DNA of 64,000 bases from Dipteris shenzhenensis. Its lineage: Eukaryota > Polypodiophyta > Polypodiopsida > Gleicheniales. The notes beneath the pieces are model-generated. The model saw only the letters and a list, made by a program, of their open reading frames with translations, was not told where the DNA came from and ran no database searches. The stretch lies in assembly GCA_047967505.1 (NCBI GenBank), contig CM106540.1. One strand, written 5' to 3'. Below, in pieces: positions 33,612-44,135 of the stretch; position 1 is the stretch's first letter; each line of letters starts with the position of its first letter. Made by a program: the position numbers and the translations under genes.

Positions 33612-33951
33612 TGTCATAATGCCAAGCAAGGAATTGATGTGATGGTCCAGGGTCCCATCCAGGCTTCTTCACATCCAATCAATCATCTCGGCAACAAGGA
33701 AAGTATATCTGATCTTACAGAGGGTTCTATCTACTAGTTCATGGTTGCTTGGAGGTTGTGATCTCTACACATTTTATCTTTGTATTTTCTACAGTTATTG
33801 GTGCCTATCAGTATATGGTATTTCTTAGTGTTTTCCCAGTTCATGGTGTTTTGAGTTCATCTTGGGATTGTGTTTCTTCTCGGTGTGTTTGCAAACATGA
33901 CTGTTCATCTAGCTATAAAGGCATTTCAATGTAGCTCTGCCAGTCTCATCA
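33612..33951 (+). other. Candidate LTR upstream of gypsy gag
   Basis: A 340-bp stretch from TGTCATAATGCCAAGC to GTCTCATCA has TG...CA ends, a TATA-like CTATAAAGG near 33912, and a purine-rich run directly before it. A TGGTGCC sequence that could be a primer-binding site begins about 7 bp after it. The gag starts 85 bp further on. No second LTR was identified, so this is a suggestion only. Confidence 0.35.
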
Positions 33952-34035
33952 TGTTTTTGGTGCCTCCACGGAGGATCGATGGCTGGACCTTCAGTTTACA
34001 AGATCGGGATCATTGGTGGTTGATCATCAGAAATC

Positions 34036-34283
34036 ATGGCTCAGGACTTCCCGTTGTTTCATGGGATGCCAGATGAGGATGCTGAGAAGTTTATGGAACA
34101 GTTGGAAATTACTTGTTTGATCATGGCAAGATGCAGCCTTCATGTTACGGATCTTCACGTACTATGTGCAAGAGGAAGTAAGGAGATGGTTTCATGCTTA
34201 CAAAGCCACTCAAGCAATAAATAATCTACCGGTAGAGGTAACTTTTGAATTGGGAAGGGATGCTTTTTTACAGCATTACAGGA
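34036..34283 (+). pseudogene. Gypsy gag, N-terminal part (interrupted by CACTA-2)
   Basis: The frame starts MAQDFPLFHGMPDEDAEKFM, typical of Ty3/gypsy gag, where F-G-D-A--F opens the retrotransposon gag domain. A frameshift near 34130 moves the domain to the frame reading LRIFTYYVQEEVRRWFHAYK. The gag runs to the GGA target site at 34281-34283, where CACTA-2 begins. It continues at 44136. The protein would form the retrotransposon particle. This copy is disrupted by a frameshift, the 9.85-kb insertion, and stops in the second part. Confidence 0.65.
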
Positions 34284-34299
34284 CACAACAAGACAAAGA

Positions 34300-34570
34300 A
34301 ACTATAGATGCGCAAAATAGCAGGCACGTCTATAGGCGTTGCTTAAATAGAGAAATTACGTGCGCGTTTAATAGCGCATCTAACAGCTTGTCTATTTGCG
34401 TGTGTATTGACACGTCTATTTGCGTGTCTACACTGAGAAAATATAGGCCCGTCTAACATTGCATTTATCAACACGTCTATTTGTGTGTGTATTAGTGCAT
34501 CTATTAGCGCGTTTACATTGGGAATTAGATGCGTATTTAGACATGTATTTAGACACAAAATAGAGAATAC
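34300..34570. repeat. CACTA-2 left subterminal repeats
   Basis: Many short units such as GCACGTCTAT, TGCGTGTCTA and TTAGACATG occur in both orientations. The same motif family fills 43795-44110 at the right end. They are likely binding sites for the ORF1 protein, by analogy with En/Spm. Confidence 0.75.
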
Positions 34571-34745
34571 AGAAAGTGAGATTTTGGTGTACATCATTGC
34601 TTTCCAAACATTGCCCATGATTACCAAAGCACATAATTTTAACAAAAACATCAATGCTTTTTTGCAAGCCCACATATACAAGAATTAAGTGAGGTGAGGA
34701 GAATGAGACAATATGTAAAATAGTTTTGCCAATATCAATGATGGG

Positions 34746-35527
34746 CTACGGTTCAATCTCATCCTCAATGAGATCAACCCTTGCCCAACTATCTACTTCA
34801 AAATCCAAACAAGTGTTTAGATCTACAAATACATTCAACCCACTACTGCTTGTGCTACTCATGTGCTCATCGAAATCAGCATCACCAATGGTAGGCTCGT
34901 CCTCACAGGTAATGGCCTCAATATCTGTATCTCCTATCTCATGATCATCCTCCTCTCTCGTATCACGGTCATCATCACGTCCATGACCATGATCATCCTC
35001 CATATGCTCCATATTAGTAAATGTACTATACATCACTTTGGAATGTGGCATAATAGGTATGACATGCCACCATTTATTATTATCCACCATTGGTTGATAG
35101 ACAACCTAATTCAAACACAAATACAATCATGTTATTTTCCTTGCATCAAATATTTAAAAGCGAGTATTTTTATATGTGTGGATAGTACCTGTTCACATTG
35201 TTGCGGTAGTACTAGTGTGTCCTTCCTACTTTGCCAAAACTTTGTGGAGTCAATAGTTACAAAGCCACTCACATGGCGTTTGATTGTTGCATTAGGGCCT
35301 CTTTCCACCACGTCCTTAAACCACTTTACATCCAAAACATACACAAAGAAGCGTCGAAAGTCAAGCTTAATAATATCTTGGATTATGCCACAATAATCAT
35401 CCATGGCTCCATTGGCTCCCTCAAAGCTAGCAATGACGCCACAATCTTGTGTGTTTCTCTTATCATCAATCCGTTGTGTTCCAAAATGCTTGCCCTCACA
35501 CCATATAGCATTGAACATAGTGCACTA
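34746..35527 (-). pseudogene. CACTA-2 TNP2, 3' exons (DUF4216-like and acidic tail)
   Basis: The exon 35527-35189 (acceptor TGTCACAG, donor GAACAG|GTACTA) encodes CGVIASFEGANGAM, then DYCGIIQDIIKLDFRRF and YVLDVKWFKD, the DUF4216-type C-terminal region of TNP2. The last exon, 35105-34746 (acceptor GAATTAG), starts VVYQPMVDNNKWWHV and ends in an Asp/Glu/His-rich tail with stop at 34746-34748. No stops are seen in these two exons. Layout and sequence parallel the 3' exons of the CACTA-1 TNP2. The central TNP2 exons are absent: upstream is the gypsy insertion. Confidence 0.75.
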
Positions 35528-35639
35528 CTGTGACATGAAGTTGGGGGTAATAAACTTCACGCACCTCTTCACTTCCTACAGCATTCGAACTGATTGCCAA
35601 AGATACTTATCATTGAGAATGAGACATTAGAAAGAAGCT

Positions 35640-37596
35640 TTTATGCCAAGATACCACACCATACTTTCCTCCCTTAGATGAGAATGAAGATGGTAACATC
35701 CCAAGTGATGTTGTAGTCAAGCATAGGGAGAAGGAAAGGATCAGCAGAGGCCATAATCTCAGCGAGCCGGTCTGCACCAAAGAGAAGAGCGATACATTGT
35801 TGAAAGAAGATCTTGCAGCTCAACATGACATGAACTGATATATATCAAGGAGTTTGAAGGGGCTGATTAGGTCGGATGGGTAGATTCTGAGGAAACATTG
35901 CACCTCCTTCATAGATACCTTTATACTTAGCTCAAAACACTCTACAAACTGTCATTAGACACAGAGGCCTATAACTTTCAGTAGAGACATGATATCAAAG
36001 ATTCAAGTATACAAAGAGATGCGCCTTGATATGGACTTCGCGCTGATATAAGTTTCATTGAAAATAGACAGACGGTTGAAGAGATATGGACAGTTTACTG
36101 GAAGGGGGTCAAAACTGTCATAAAAATAGACTGTCAAACACAGAGACTCATAACTTTTTGCAGTAGTATCTGATTCAAGATCTAAGTACATAGAGACATG
36201 CGCCTTAAAGAGAGCTTCGCGCTGATATATGTTTTGTAAAAAACAGAGAAGCAGCGAAAAAGTTATGGATAGTTTACTAGACGGGGTAAAAACTGTCATG
36301 AAAACAGACTGTCAAACACAAGACTCATAACTTTTCGCAGTAGTATATCTGATTCAAGATCTGATTACATAGAAACATGCGCCTTGAAGAGAGCTTCGCA
36401 CTGATATAAATTTCATTACAATCGGACTATCGGGCAAAAAGTTATGAGCAAAACACTAACAGGGGGTCAAACTGTCATGAAAACTACCCTCCAGCCAGGC
36501 TAATTTCGCCCGAGCAGGATGCTCCCTCAAGACTCCACCTTCATCAACGATCCACCCCTCATAGATTTCGCCTAGAAGAGGGGAAGAAGTTTGCATAGTG
36601 GCTCGGGAAACAAATGGACCATGTGTGCACAGTGAGCAGCCGAATAGAAAGAACTTTTAAGGCTTTGAAAGAAAGAAAAGGAAAGAGACACTCAAGAGAG
36701 AGAGAGAACCTGAAGTGACCTTCATTACAAATAGAGTGAGAATCCACCTCAACACTACAAACACAAGGGAGAAGAAGAGGTTTCATACATACAAGAGGGA
36801 GCGGAAGCTCCAAGACTACTCATAGAGAGAGAATAAACTAGAGAGAGGAGGACTCAAGAGTCTACATAAGAGAATATCTACAAGAGGAAGAGAAGGCTCA
36901 TGGAAGAGGCTTGGGGAGACTAGAACTACAGCAACATAAGGCCCAATGGTGGAAGAGATTCTTATCAACAAGGGAGAGGAGGGCTCCTTTTATAGAGATT
37001 TTGTTACCCTCCTTCACCCATTTACAATTGCTGCCTGTAGATTCCTTTCCCCATCAATCACATAAGCACGTATGTCACCATCCATGTCCTTTTTGGCTAC
37101 TCTTGCCATGTGTCCCATCAAAAGATGCTCAAGACTCTTAAAATATTGAGAAAGTCAAGAGTCTCCTCACATGGAGCCCATAGGGACCCTCTCTTTTCCA
37201 CATGTCCACATCCTCCTTATTCCACATAGGAATTCTAGAAGGATTCCTCTTGACTTCACACTCCTCCACATGCCTTCCACACGCTTGGCATGTGGCCTTT
37301 CTTATATTATTGGAACACATGGACATGAGCCCACCTCTTTATATCACTCACTCTTCCTATTTTCTAAAAAACTCTTACCCCATACACAAATAACTCTTAC
37401 CCCATACCAAGGTATTTATAATTCATACCTATGGTATTTACAATGAGCCATTCCACTCATCCTCTCAATCCCATACAATATCATAGAAAATAGAAATAAG
37501 TGAGAGCTGCTAGGCTATCACTTGATACTCAAACTCTTATCAAACATAGAGAAAAACAATACCAATGCCAAATTAAAAATATCAATTTTTGGCATC
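35640..37596 (-). other. Probable 3' LTR of the Tat-like gypsy
   Basis: Read on the minus strand it begins TGTGATGCCAAAAATTG just after a polypurine tract. It carries TATAAAGAGG near 37340 and a tandem repeat near its far end. It contains no supportable gene over almost 2 kb. The low-coordinate end was not identified by a CA terminus or TSD. Confidence 0.45.
35945..36485. repeat. Three tandem units of about 165-180 bp within the gypsy LTR
   Basis: The units share AAACTGTCATGAAAACAGAC, TCATAACTTTTCGCAGTAG, ACATGCGCCTTGAAGAG and CTTCGCGCTGATATA-like segments. They start near 35948, 36115 and 36293, and a partial unit begins at 36473. Confidence 0.75.
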
Positions 37597-39128
37597 ACAT
37601 CTTTCCCCCCCCAGCAGATCCTCTCTAGTACAGAGAGGGTCTGCTGGCCCTCAAGGTGGTCGAGCATAGAAGAATTTAAGGCGATACTCATTGGTGCATC
37701 CAGGTATCACCATGCCATCAACATCCTCAAGCTAATAGGTTCCATTTGTGACATTCATATATATCCTTATGAAGGCGTGGCCAAAAGTAACCAATCTCTG
37801 CTTTTGTTGTGGAGTTAACCCTCGAGGCAACATGCTTTCTTCCACATATTTCTGAACATCTTGTAGTTTTGGCCATCCAGTGTCTACCCAAAAACCACCC
37901 CCCGGTCTAGCACTAAATTGGCTTTAGTAGCTAACTCATCTGCCCTTTGATTTTCTTTTCTGTTTATATGAACAAACTTGCAAAAATCAAACTGACTACA
38001 TAGTGCCATAGCCTTTTGATTAAGCTCCTTCAAATGAGGACTTCTTGTCTGGTAATGCCCTTGCATTTGCTTTATAATAAGCTGAGAATCTCCTCTTACT
38101 TCCAATTCTTTAACTTGACTTTGAAGACAACCCTCCAAACCAAGAATCAAAGCATTATACTCAGCTGCATTGTTAGTTGTGATACCTGGAGCTCTTGTCC
38201 TCTTGCCCATACCTCTTGACCTTTAGGATTCATCAAGACTATCCCCCCGGCTCCTTGTTGGCATGAAGGACTAAAAGCCCCATCAAAATACAAAACAAAA
38301 GCTATTGGTGGTGTATCCCTTTCATCTTTAATGTTCTCCTTACATTTCTTTTCTTCTCCTAGATCCTCCCACCCTATGAGCAAATCTGCCATAGTGGACC
38401 TAGTGGTATTTTCAGTGACAAAAGAGAAAGAGAACTCTATAAGCTCTGACAACCATTTTTCAAATCTCCCCCCAGGATTAGGCTTGCGAACTAGATATGC
38501 TAATACAGACTGAGAGGTAAGGAAGAAAAATGGTCGAGGTAATAAATAGGAGCGAAACTTTCTGACGAAAAACACCAAAGAGAGAGTTTGCTGCTCCATT
38601 TCTTCATACCTTGTTTCCACATCTGTAAGCTGTCGGCTGGCATAATAGATGGGTTGCATTCTACCTGCCTCTCCTTTTTGTAGCAATACAGCACCAACTG
38701 AATGCAAAGATACACTTGGATTTACATAAAAGTCTTGAGACCAATCAAGGGGCTTCAATATTGGGCCCTTACTCATGGCCTCCTTAAGTAGCTTGAAAGA
38801 CTCTTGTTGCTCCACACCCCATTGGAAAGAAACTCCTTTTCTTGTCAACAAGTTCATGGGATGCACTATCTCTGTGAAATCATCACAAAAGCGTTGATAA
38901 TACTTGCTCTTTCCTAGAATTCTGCGAACACCAGTGACACTCTCAGGACTTGGCAATGCCATGATTGCTTGAACCTTGTCAGGATCCATTTGCAGGCCTT
39001 CTTGAGACACAATATGCCCCAACAAGACTACTTTTGTTTGAGCCAAATGACACTTGCTAGGATTTAGACACCCTTTTGCTTCATCAATCCTAGCTAAGGC
39101 CATCTTTAACTTCTCCATGTGATCTATG

Positions 39129-39824
39129 TGTTAGAGTTAGCTCAAATGTCCACCTCTCATGTAACCCACCAATATTCTGTGTACCCAATGTTGTAAGGCC
39201 CCCATATGAGGAGAAGCCATGATGGGTATCAGATATTGGGAGGGATCCCCAGTTTAGACACTGGAAGGGGTCTTAGAGTAGACCAGATGGTTATGAGACG
39301 GCTTAGGAGCCAAGAGTAGATACCCGTCTGCACAAAGGGGGGGTTCGGGGGGCGATAGCCCCCCCGATAGCAGGGGGTCCGGGGGGCGCAGGCCCCCGGT
39401 GGGGGTCTGGGGGCAAAGCCCCCAGCGGCAGGGTCCGGGGGCTGCCGGTAGCCCCAGGCCCGACGGTATGACCTATGCGCGATCCTTCATCTGCCCCCGA
39501 CGGCATGTTTTCTGAAGGGTCGGTTGGTCTTCCAGGCCGACTGTCTATTAGGCCGACTGCCTATTACAGGGCCGACCGTCAACCACTTACACTATATAAG
39601 TGGCCACTGCCTATCATCAGATCACCAGTTCTTCACGCTCATAGTCCTCCGTCCAGCATCTGTCTAGATCACCATCGAAGCTCTGTCTGTAGAGCGCACG
39701 GGTGGACAGGCAACCATCAGTTGTATCAGCAGTTTGGTATATCAGAATTTTTTGTATTCTCTCCAGCTTTCCATCGTGTACTTGCGTTTTGTTGTTATCT
39801 TCCGCGGCGTACTATTTTCTTACA
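39129..39824 (+). mobile_element. Solo LTR, 696 bp, TSD CTATG, inside gypsy RT
   Basis: Starts TGTTAGAGTTAGCTC and ends TTTTCTTACA (TG...CA). It is flanked by CTATG at 39124-39128 and 39825-39829. A TATA box (CTATATAAG, 39592-39600) sets the orientation as plus. There is no internal coding sequence. The gypsy RT frame on each side is aligned so that removing the LTR and one TSD leaves the reading frame unbroken, showing that the LTR arrived later. It arose by recombination between the two LTRs of a full element. Confidence 0.92.
39335..39470. other. GC-rich island in the solo LTR
   Basis: About 135 bp of G- and C-runs (GGGGGTCCGGGGGGCGCAGG, CCCCCGGTGGGGG, CCCAGCGGCAGGG) with several self-complementary blocks. 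It stands out from the AT-rich surroundings and lies upstream of the LTR TATA box, in U3. Confidence 0.7.
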
Positions 39825-40347
39825 CTATGCGCCGAGAATAAATGCAAAAATCATCCAAAAACACCCGTATGAACTTTGCCAAGTAAGGCTCCAGGACTTG
39901 ACTCATGAACCTTTGAAATGTAGCTGGTGCATTGGTCAACCCAAAAGGCATCACTCTATAAGCAAAAACTCCCCAAGGTGTGACAAATGATGTTTTCTTT
40001 TGATCTTCCTCCCGAATACGAATTTGAAAGTACCCAGAATACCCATCACATACAGAATACATCTCATGCCCTGCTACTTGGTCTAGTATTTCATCTTGGA
40101 ATGGCAAAGGAAAATGATCCCTCTTAGTGCATGCATTCAAAGGACGAAAGTCCACACAAACTCGCCACTTATTTCCTTTCTTTGATGTGACAACTACAGG
40201 AGATATCCATTCTGAATCATCAATAGGAAAGATGAATCCCACCTCAAGTAGTTGTGTTACCTCTTTCTTTAGTGCCTCAGCTTGGATCACCCCCAATCGC
40301 CTTAAGCGTTGCACAACTGGCTTGCGTTCTAGCTTCAACTCAATCTT

Positions 40348-41380
40348 GTGGGAGGAATGCCATGACATGAGCTCTACAATGGATTTGCACTTGAACATAT
40401 GTTGGATGCGAGGGATTATGGGAAAATGTCGCAGAATCTTACGAGGCACATCCAAAGTTTTGAGATCTGCTCTATATCTTGCCTCTCCACAAGTAGGGCA
40501 CTCTCTTGCATCCTTATGTAGTCCACGAAACAAAACGCAATCGTTGACGCATGCATGGACGCACTTGTAATCTAATCATCCCAAGAGAGGTCACATGTTG
40601 CCTTGCCATATCTCTTGCGGTCGGTAATTTATTCTCCCTTGGAAGCATTTTACACAATAGCCTGCACATGAAGACCATAAATGAGGAAAAGCATTCGAGT
40701 AATTGATCCACTAGCATAATTCACCATGTTTGCAAAATAGACTTTAAGGCTTACTTGAGTAATGCATTCAAACTTGCATTGCTCCATCCATAGATGGTTT
40801 GCAAGTTTAGTAACTCAAGGGAGGCATGTAGAACAGAGAATGTGCACCCCTCAAACAGTGGAGTCGATGTTGTAGTAAAAAGATCATCCTGCTCCATGCT
40901 ATCATCCCTCCCTTGATAGACATATAAATCCTACACCATATCATCAAACACCTCCTCCTCCATGGCTTCATGAGGTAATGGCGGAGGGCTACTATCACCA
41001 TCACTCCATGCATCCGTAACGGTCCCTCCTGAAGATCCCACCTCATATCGTCGATGCTTCGCCTCCTCACGGCGAGCATAGGGCAACATATGCGGGTGTG
41101 GCACTGCATCCTATATCAAATTAAAACGGGATCATAACTCAAACATATGAACACCCATAGGTATCTCAATCAACCTTAACTCTTTAACACTTACCATGTT
41201 TACGGTCGCATCCCATTCTCCATACTTTGAGATGTGATTGAGTGTAATCCTGCATGCACGATACATGTTTCCTCGACATCGATCACACATACATTTGATT
41301 TTTTGCTCCAAACACATTTCACGATGGTGGATACGGAGGGATTCATCCTCACTGGAGCTACTTGTTGAAGATGAAGACAT
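40348..41380 (-). pseudogene. CACTA-2 TNP2, 5' exons
   Basis: Exon 1 is 41380-41195 (donor AACATG|GTAAGTG). It begins MSSSSTSSSSEDESLR and carries a Cys/His cluster (IKCMCDRCRGN, then ITLNHISKYGEW) like the transposase-associated zinc domain of TNP2. An in-frame Met at 41395 is an alternative start. Exon 2 starts near 41109 (acceptor GATATAG). It encodes an acidic segment and LNLQTIYGWSNASLNALL, then ECPTCGEARYR and FPIIPRIQHMFKCKSIVELM, the TNP2 core entrance. It contains TAG codons, one in the acidic segment (VFDDMV*DLY) and others after QTIYGWSNAS, plus frameshifts. The open stretch at 39831-40533 is a chimera: 62 TNP2 residues fused in frame to gypsy RT at 40347/40348. The middle of TNP2 is missing from the window. 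Confidence 0.7.
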
Positions 41381-41395
41381 CCTACAAACAAACAA

Positions 41396-42243
41396 CCCAA
41401 AAAATTTTGCTTTTCTTCAAATATTTAATTTTAAACTCTGTGGTGCGTCTAAAGGTGCGTCTACAACCGTGTCTGTCTGTTCTGTGGTGCACGTCTACAA
41501 GCGTGTCTAAAACCGTGTGTGCTCTGTGTATCTAGACACGCAATTACACGCGTATTTAGATGCATGTATAGATGCCCTATTAGACATGATTATAGATGCG
41601 GTTTTTAAATCTGCTTTAAGCGCACTCGCTTTGCTTTTCTTCACATTACTTATACTTCGTGCGGCTTGCTTGCCTTGCTATTAGCAAATCCACAGTTTCG
41701 ATGCTTAAGAGGAAGGCACCCACACTTACTTCCAAGCTTACACTTAAGAGGAAGGAACCCACACTTACTTCCAAGCTTAAAGGAGAAGAGGGTGAACAAG
41801 GAAGAGAAGCAACTTTGAAAAAGGAGAAGAAGCTTCCATACCTCTATCCAAGGTAAGTCTTTTTACAGTTGATCTTTTTTGCAAATTGCTCTCTTTGGAT
41901 TTGTCCTTTGTCGTATCCAAGAAATGCATGATTTTGGTATCAGTGTTATGTTTTTGTGTCGAGCGCATGTCCTTTTCTACTTTTTAGAAAAGTCCATCTG
42001 TCGGAGTGCGTCTATAGGTGCGTCTCAGAGCATGTCTAAAACCACATCTACAGGCGCGTCTAGATGCGCGTCTAGCCTATTTGCAGACATAGACAGCTGC
42101 GTCTATAGATGCACTGTTATACATGAAAATAGATGCGCTTCTTAGACACGTCTATAGATGCGCTCTCACAGTAATCTTTTATTCCCTTCCCCTTTCTTCT
42201 CAGCTCATCAGTAATTGTCTTTTTTTCTTTTTTCCAGTTCATC
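41396..42243. promoter_or_regulatory. CACTA-2 bidirectional intergenic region with internal copies of the subterminal motif
   Basis: Only about 850 bp separate the divergent TNP2 and ORF1 starts, so both promoters should lie here. Two clusters of GCGTCTA/TAGACGCG-type motifs (about 41435-41600 and 42000-42170) repeat the subterminal motif found at both element ends. A 28-bp tandem (GAGGAAGGNACCCACACTTA, then CTTCCAAGCTTA) lies at about 41710-41780. I see no supportable gene. Confidence 0.55.
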
Positions 42244-43471
42244 ATGTGGCTAGGAAGCTCTTCGGGCTCACCTGATCTCCGGGAGTCTATTTTTAGGGAC
42301 TTATATAACCTTTTAGGGCACCCTCCTAGTCCTGCGGAGTTATGGGTATATGATGGGTACTCTAAACACCCCCCAGGAGTTGGCACTACAGACTCCAAAC
42401 TACCCCACACCAGCTGAGATTACCCCAGCGGAGTCAGCACAGCCCAGCTGGCTACACAGCCGAGACCCTTCTCCCATGCCGTCTTATGCCCCTTCCCCCA
42501 TGCCATCTTATGCCCCTTCCGCCATGCTATCTTATGCCCCTTCCCCCATGCCGTCAGGAGGTCCTTCTGTCTCGTAGAGCCATCGGCGTACTCCTGTGTA
42601 GTCGAGACTCAATTCTCCAGCTACAAGTGGTGCACATAGTCCCGTGCAGTCTCCAGCTACGAGTGGCCAGCGTACTAGCTCGACACGACATGGTAGCAGG
42701 TGTAGTAGCAGGGAGAGCGGTGGGGGATGCATGGCACAGTGCTTTGGGAGGGGTGGTGGTGGGGACGATGATGATTCAGATGATTTAGACGTGCCTCCAG
42801 GTGATGGTACGATCTTCTATGACATCACTCAGACAGGAGGCATCTTGATGGATGCACGGGGGAAGGACATCATGGCCTTCATGCGCTCTGTAATTGCTAG
42901 CAATTACAAAGATTGCTTTATCCACTACAAAGACCAACCAAAGAGGTTGGCTGATGAGACCCTCGCTGCTGTTGAAGGATCCAGATGGAGCAATATGGAA
43001 GCATGCATTTTGGAGGAGGGGGTGTTGAATCATGGGAGGCCCAATTTGTAAGTATCGATCTCAAATTATATTGCTTATGTAGTTTATTAGGAGGTTGTTT
43101 CTTTGTACTAACCTCTCCACAAATTGTGTCGTCTTGCAGCTTGATACCATGGGCAGATATCCTACTCCTGTCGAGATAGCCTACCACCGCCACCATTGCA
43201 GAGGAGATACATGGAAGCACTTCTATCATGATGGGTTGATTATTGAGGAGCAGTATATCCGGGCTACTGGAGCGGCCCCTGAGGTATTTGAAAGTAATTA
43301 AATAATGTCAATATTATAAGTAAAGATTTGATTTTTCATACATTGATATATGTTGTCCCTTGTTTACAAGTCCCTGCACAAGAAGACGAGGAAGAAGACG
43401 AGGAAGGAGGCGGAGAAGGGAGCGCAGAAGGGAGCGTGGAAGGGAGCGAGGATGTGGAGAACATAGATTAG
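42244..43471 (+). pseudogene. CACTA-2 ORF1: Ptta-type accessory protein, decayed
   Basis: The frame starts MWLGSSSGSPDLRESIF at 42244. A 24-bp minisatellite at about 42475-42560 encodes MPSYAPSP repeats. Two in-frame TAG codons lie at 42575-42577 and 42599-42601. The conserved core (IFYDITQTGGILMDARGKD, then HYKDQPKRLADETLAAVEG) matches CACTA-1 ORF1. A donor at about 43048 (GTAAGT), an acceptor at 43139 (TTGCAG), an exon with MGRYPTPVEIAYHRHHCRG and a second donor at 43284 (GTATTT) reproduce the three-exon plan. The final exon is an acidic Glu/Gly tail ending at TAG 43469-43471. Frames at the first junction do not match, so this copy is probably dead. A frameshift also separates the first 50 residues from the Pro-rich part. 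Confidence 0.65.
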
Positions 43472-43794
43472 TCGTAGAAGTAGTGCTAGCTACTCTTTTT
43501 TGTACTTAAAGCCACTGGCTTGGCTTCGCGCCTCTTGTATATACACTCCTCTTATTTTTTGTACTTGAAGCCACATGACGTGGCTTAGCTTCGTGCTATA
43601 TGTACATACAAGCACTTTTTGAGCTTTCAATTTTATTGTGTTTTGGAGTTGTAATGTTTTATTTGGAATTGTAATTAAAATGCGGTTGGCAGTAAGAATT
43701 GAATTATTACACAATGTGGAAATGGGATTCTTGTAACTATATAGCATACACAACATACACAGCATTCTGTAAATTTGAAAAAAAATATTACGTA

Positions 43795-44110
43795 GTGCGT
43801 CTATCAGTGCATCTATAAATGCGTCTATATACGCGTCTGTCTGTTTGAGAAGCGTCTATTTGCGTGTCTATAAATGTGTCTATAAGATCGTTTATAAATG
43901 CATCTATACACGCATTTAACGATGCGTCTGTCTGTCTTTTAAATTTTTTAGCAGAGCATCTATTTACGCATCTAGGTGCACGTCTATATGCGCATTTGTC
44001 TGCTATATAGACGCGCTATTAGACGCGGGTCTCTAGATGCAGAAATAGACGCGCAAATAGACGTGCCCGTAAGTTTTCTTTTAAGTTTAGTAAACGTGTC
44101 TATGTGCGCA
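43795..44110. repeat. CACTA-2 right subterminal repeats
   Basis: Units such as GCGTCTATTTGCG, ATAGACGCGC and TCTATAAATGCG occur in both orientations, matching 34300-34570 at the other end. Confidence 0.75.
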
Positions 44111-44135
44111 TCTGTGGGTGCTTTGTCTTGTTGTG

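Larger units (their letters stand above)
35640..40347 (-). mobile_element. Tat-like Ty3/gypsy retrotransposon, truncated, inside CACTA-2 TNP2
   Basis: On the minus strand, reverse transcriptase joins TNP2 coding sequence directly at about 40347/40348, with no LTR or gag at that 5' edge. RT, RNase H and a second archaeal-type RNase H follow. A polypurine run (GGGGGGGGAAAGA) and TGTGATGCC at 37596 mark the probable start of the 3' LTR, which would extend to about 35640. No integrase core is visible between the second RNase H and the LTR. Dual RNase H is the hallmark of the Tat lineage. The low boundary is uncertain. Confidence 0.7.
37840..40347 (-). pseudogene. Gypsy pol fragment: RT, RNase H, archaeal-type RNase H (integrase missing)
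   Basis: RT core (40347 to about 39831): VCVDFRPLNACTKRDHFPLP, VMPFGLTNAPATFQRFM and catalytic FLDDFCIYS (F for the common Y). The solo LTR interrupts here. The coding sequence resumes at 39123 with the RT thumb (LLGHIVSQEG) and Ty3-type RNase H (VGAVLLQKG, PIYYASRQLT, TRYEEMEQQTLSL). A second RNase H follows (YFDGAFS, AAEYNALILGLEG, VRGDSQLIIKQM, HINRKENQRADELA). A frameshift lies near 38190, inside the second RNase H. Beyond 37884 the sequence shows the tail expected before integrase (YVEESMLPRGLTPQQKQRLV) and then no zinc-finger or D-D-E core. The 5' part of pol is lost at the TNP2 junction. Confidence 0.8.
34284..44135. mobile_element. CACTA-2: complete-ended CACTA-type transposon with CACAACAAG termini
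   Basis: The left end CACAACAAGACAAAG (34284) is the exact inverted repeat of the right end CTTTGTCTTGTTGTG (44121-44135), and the similarity extends inwards to ATGCGCA. The 3-bp TSD GGA lies at 34281-34283 and 44136-44138, as in the CACTA superfamily, although the terminus reads CACAA, not CACTA. TNP2 runs leftwards (34746-41380) and ORF1 rightwards (42244-43471). GACGCG/GCGTCTA subterminal repeats occur at both ends. Flanking gag sequence on both sides confirms the boundaries. A gypsy element with a solo LTR inside it has enlarged the transposon. Confidence 0.93.

Noticed and set aside
40127-40570. A 147-residue plus-strand ORF
   Set aside because: It is antisense to the clear TNP2/RT chimeric coding sequence.
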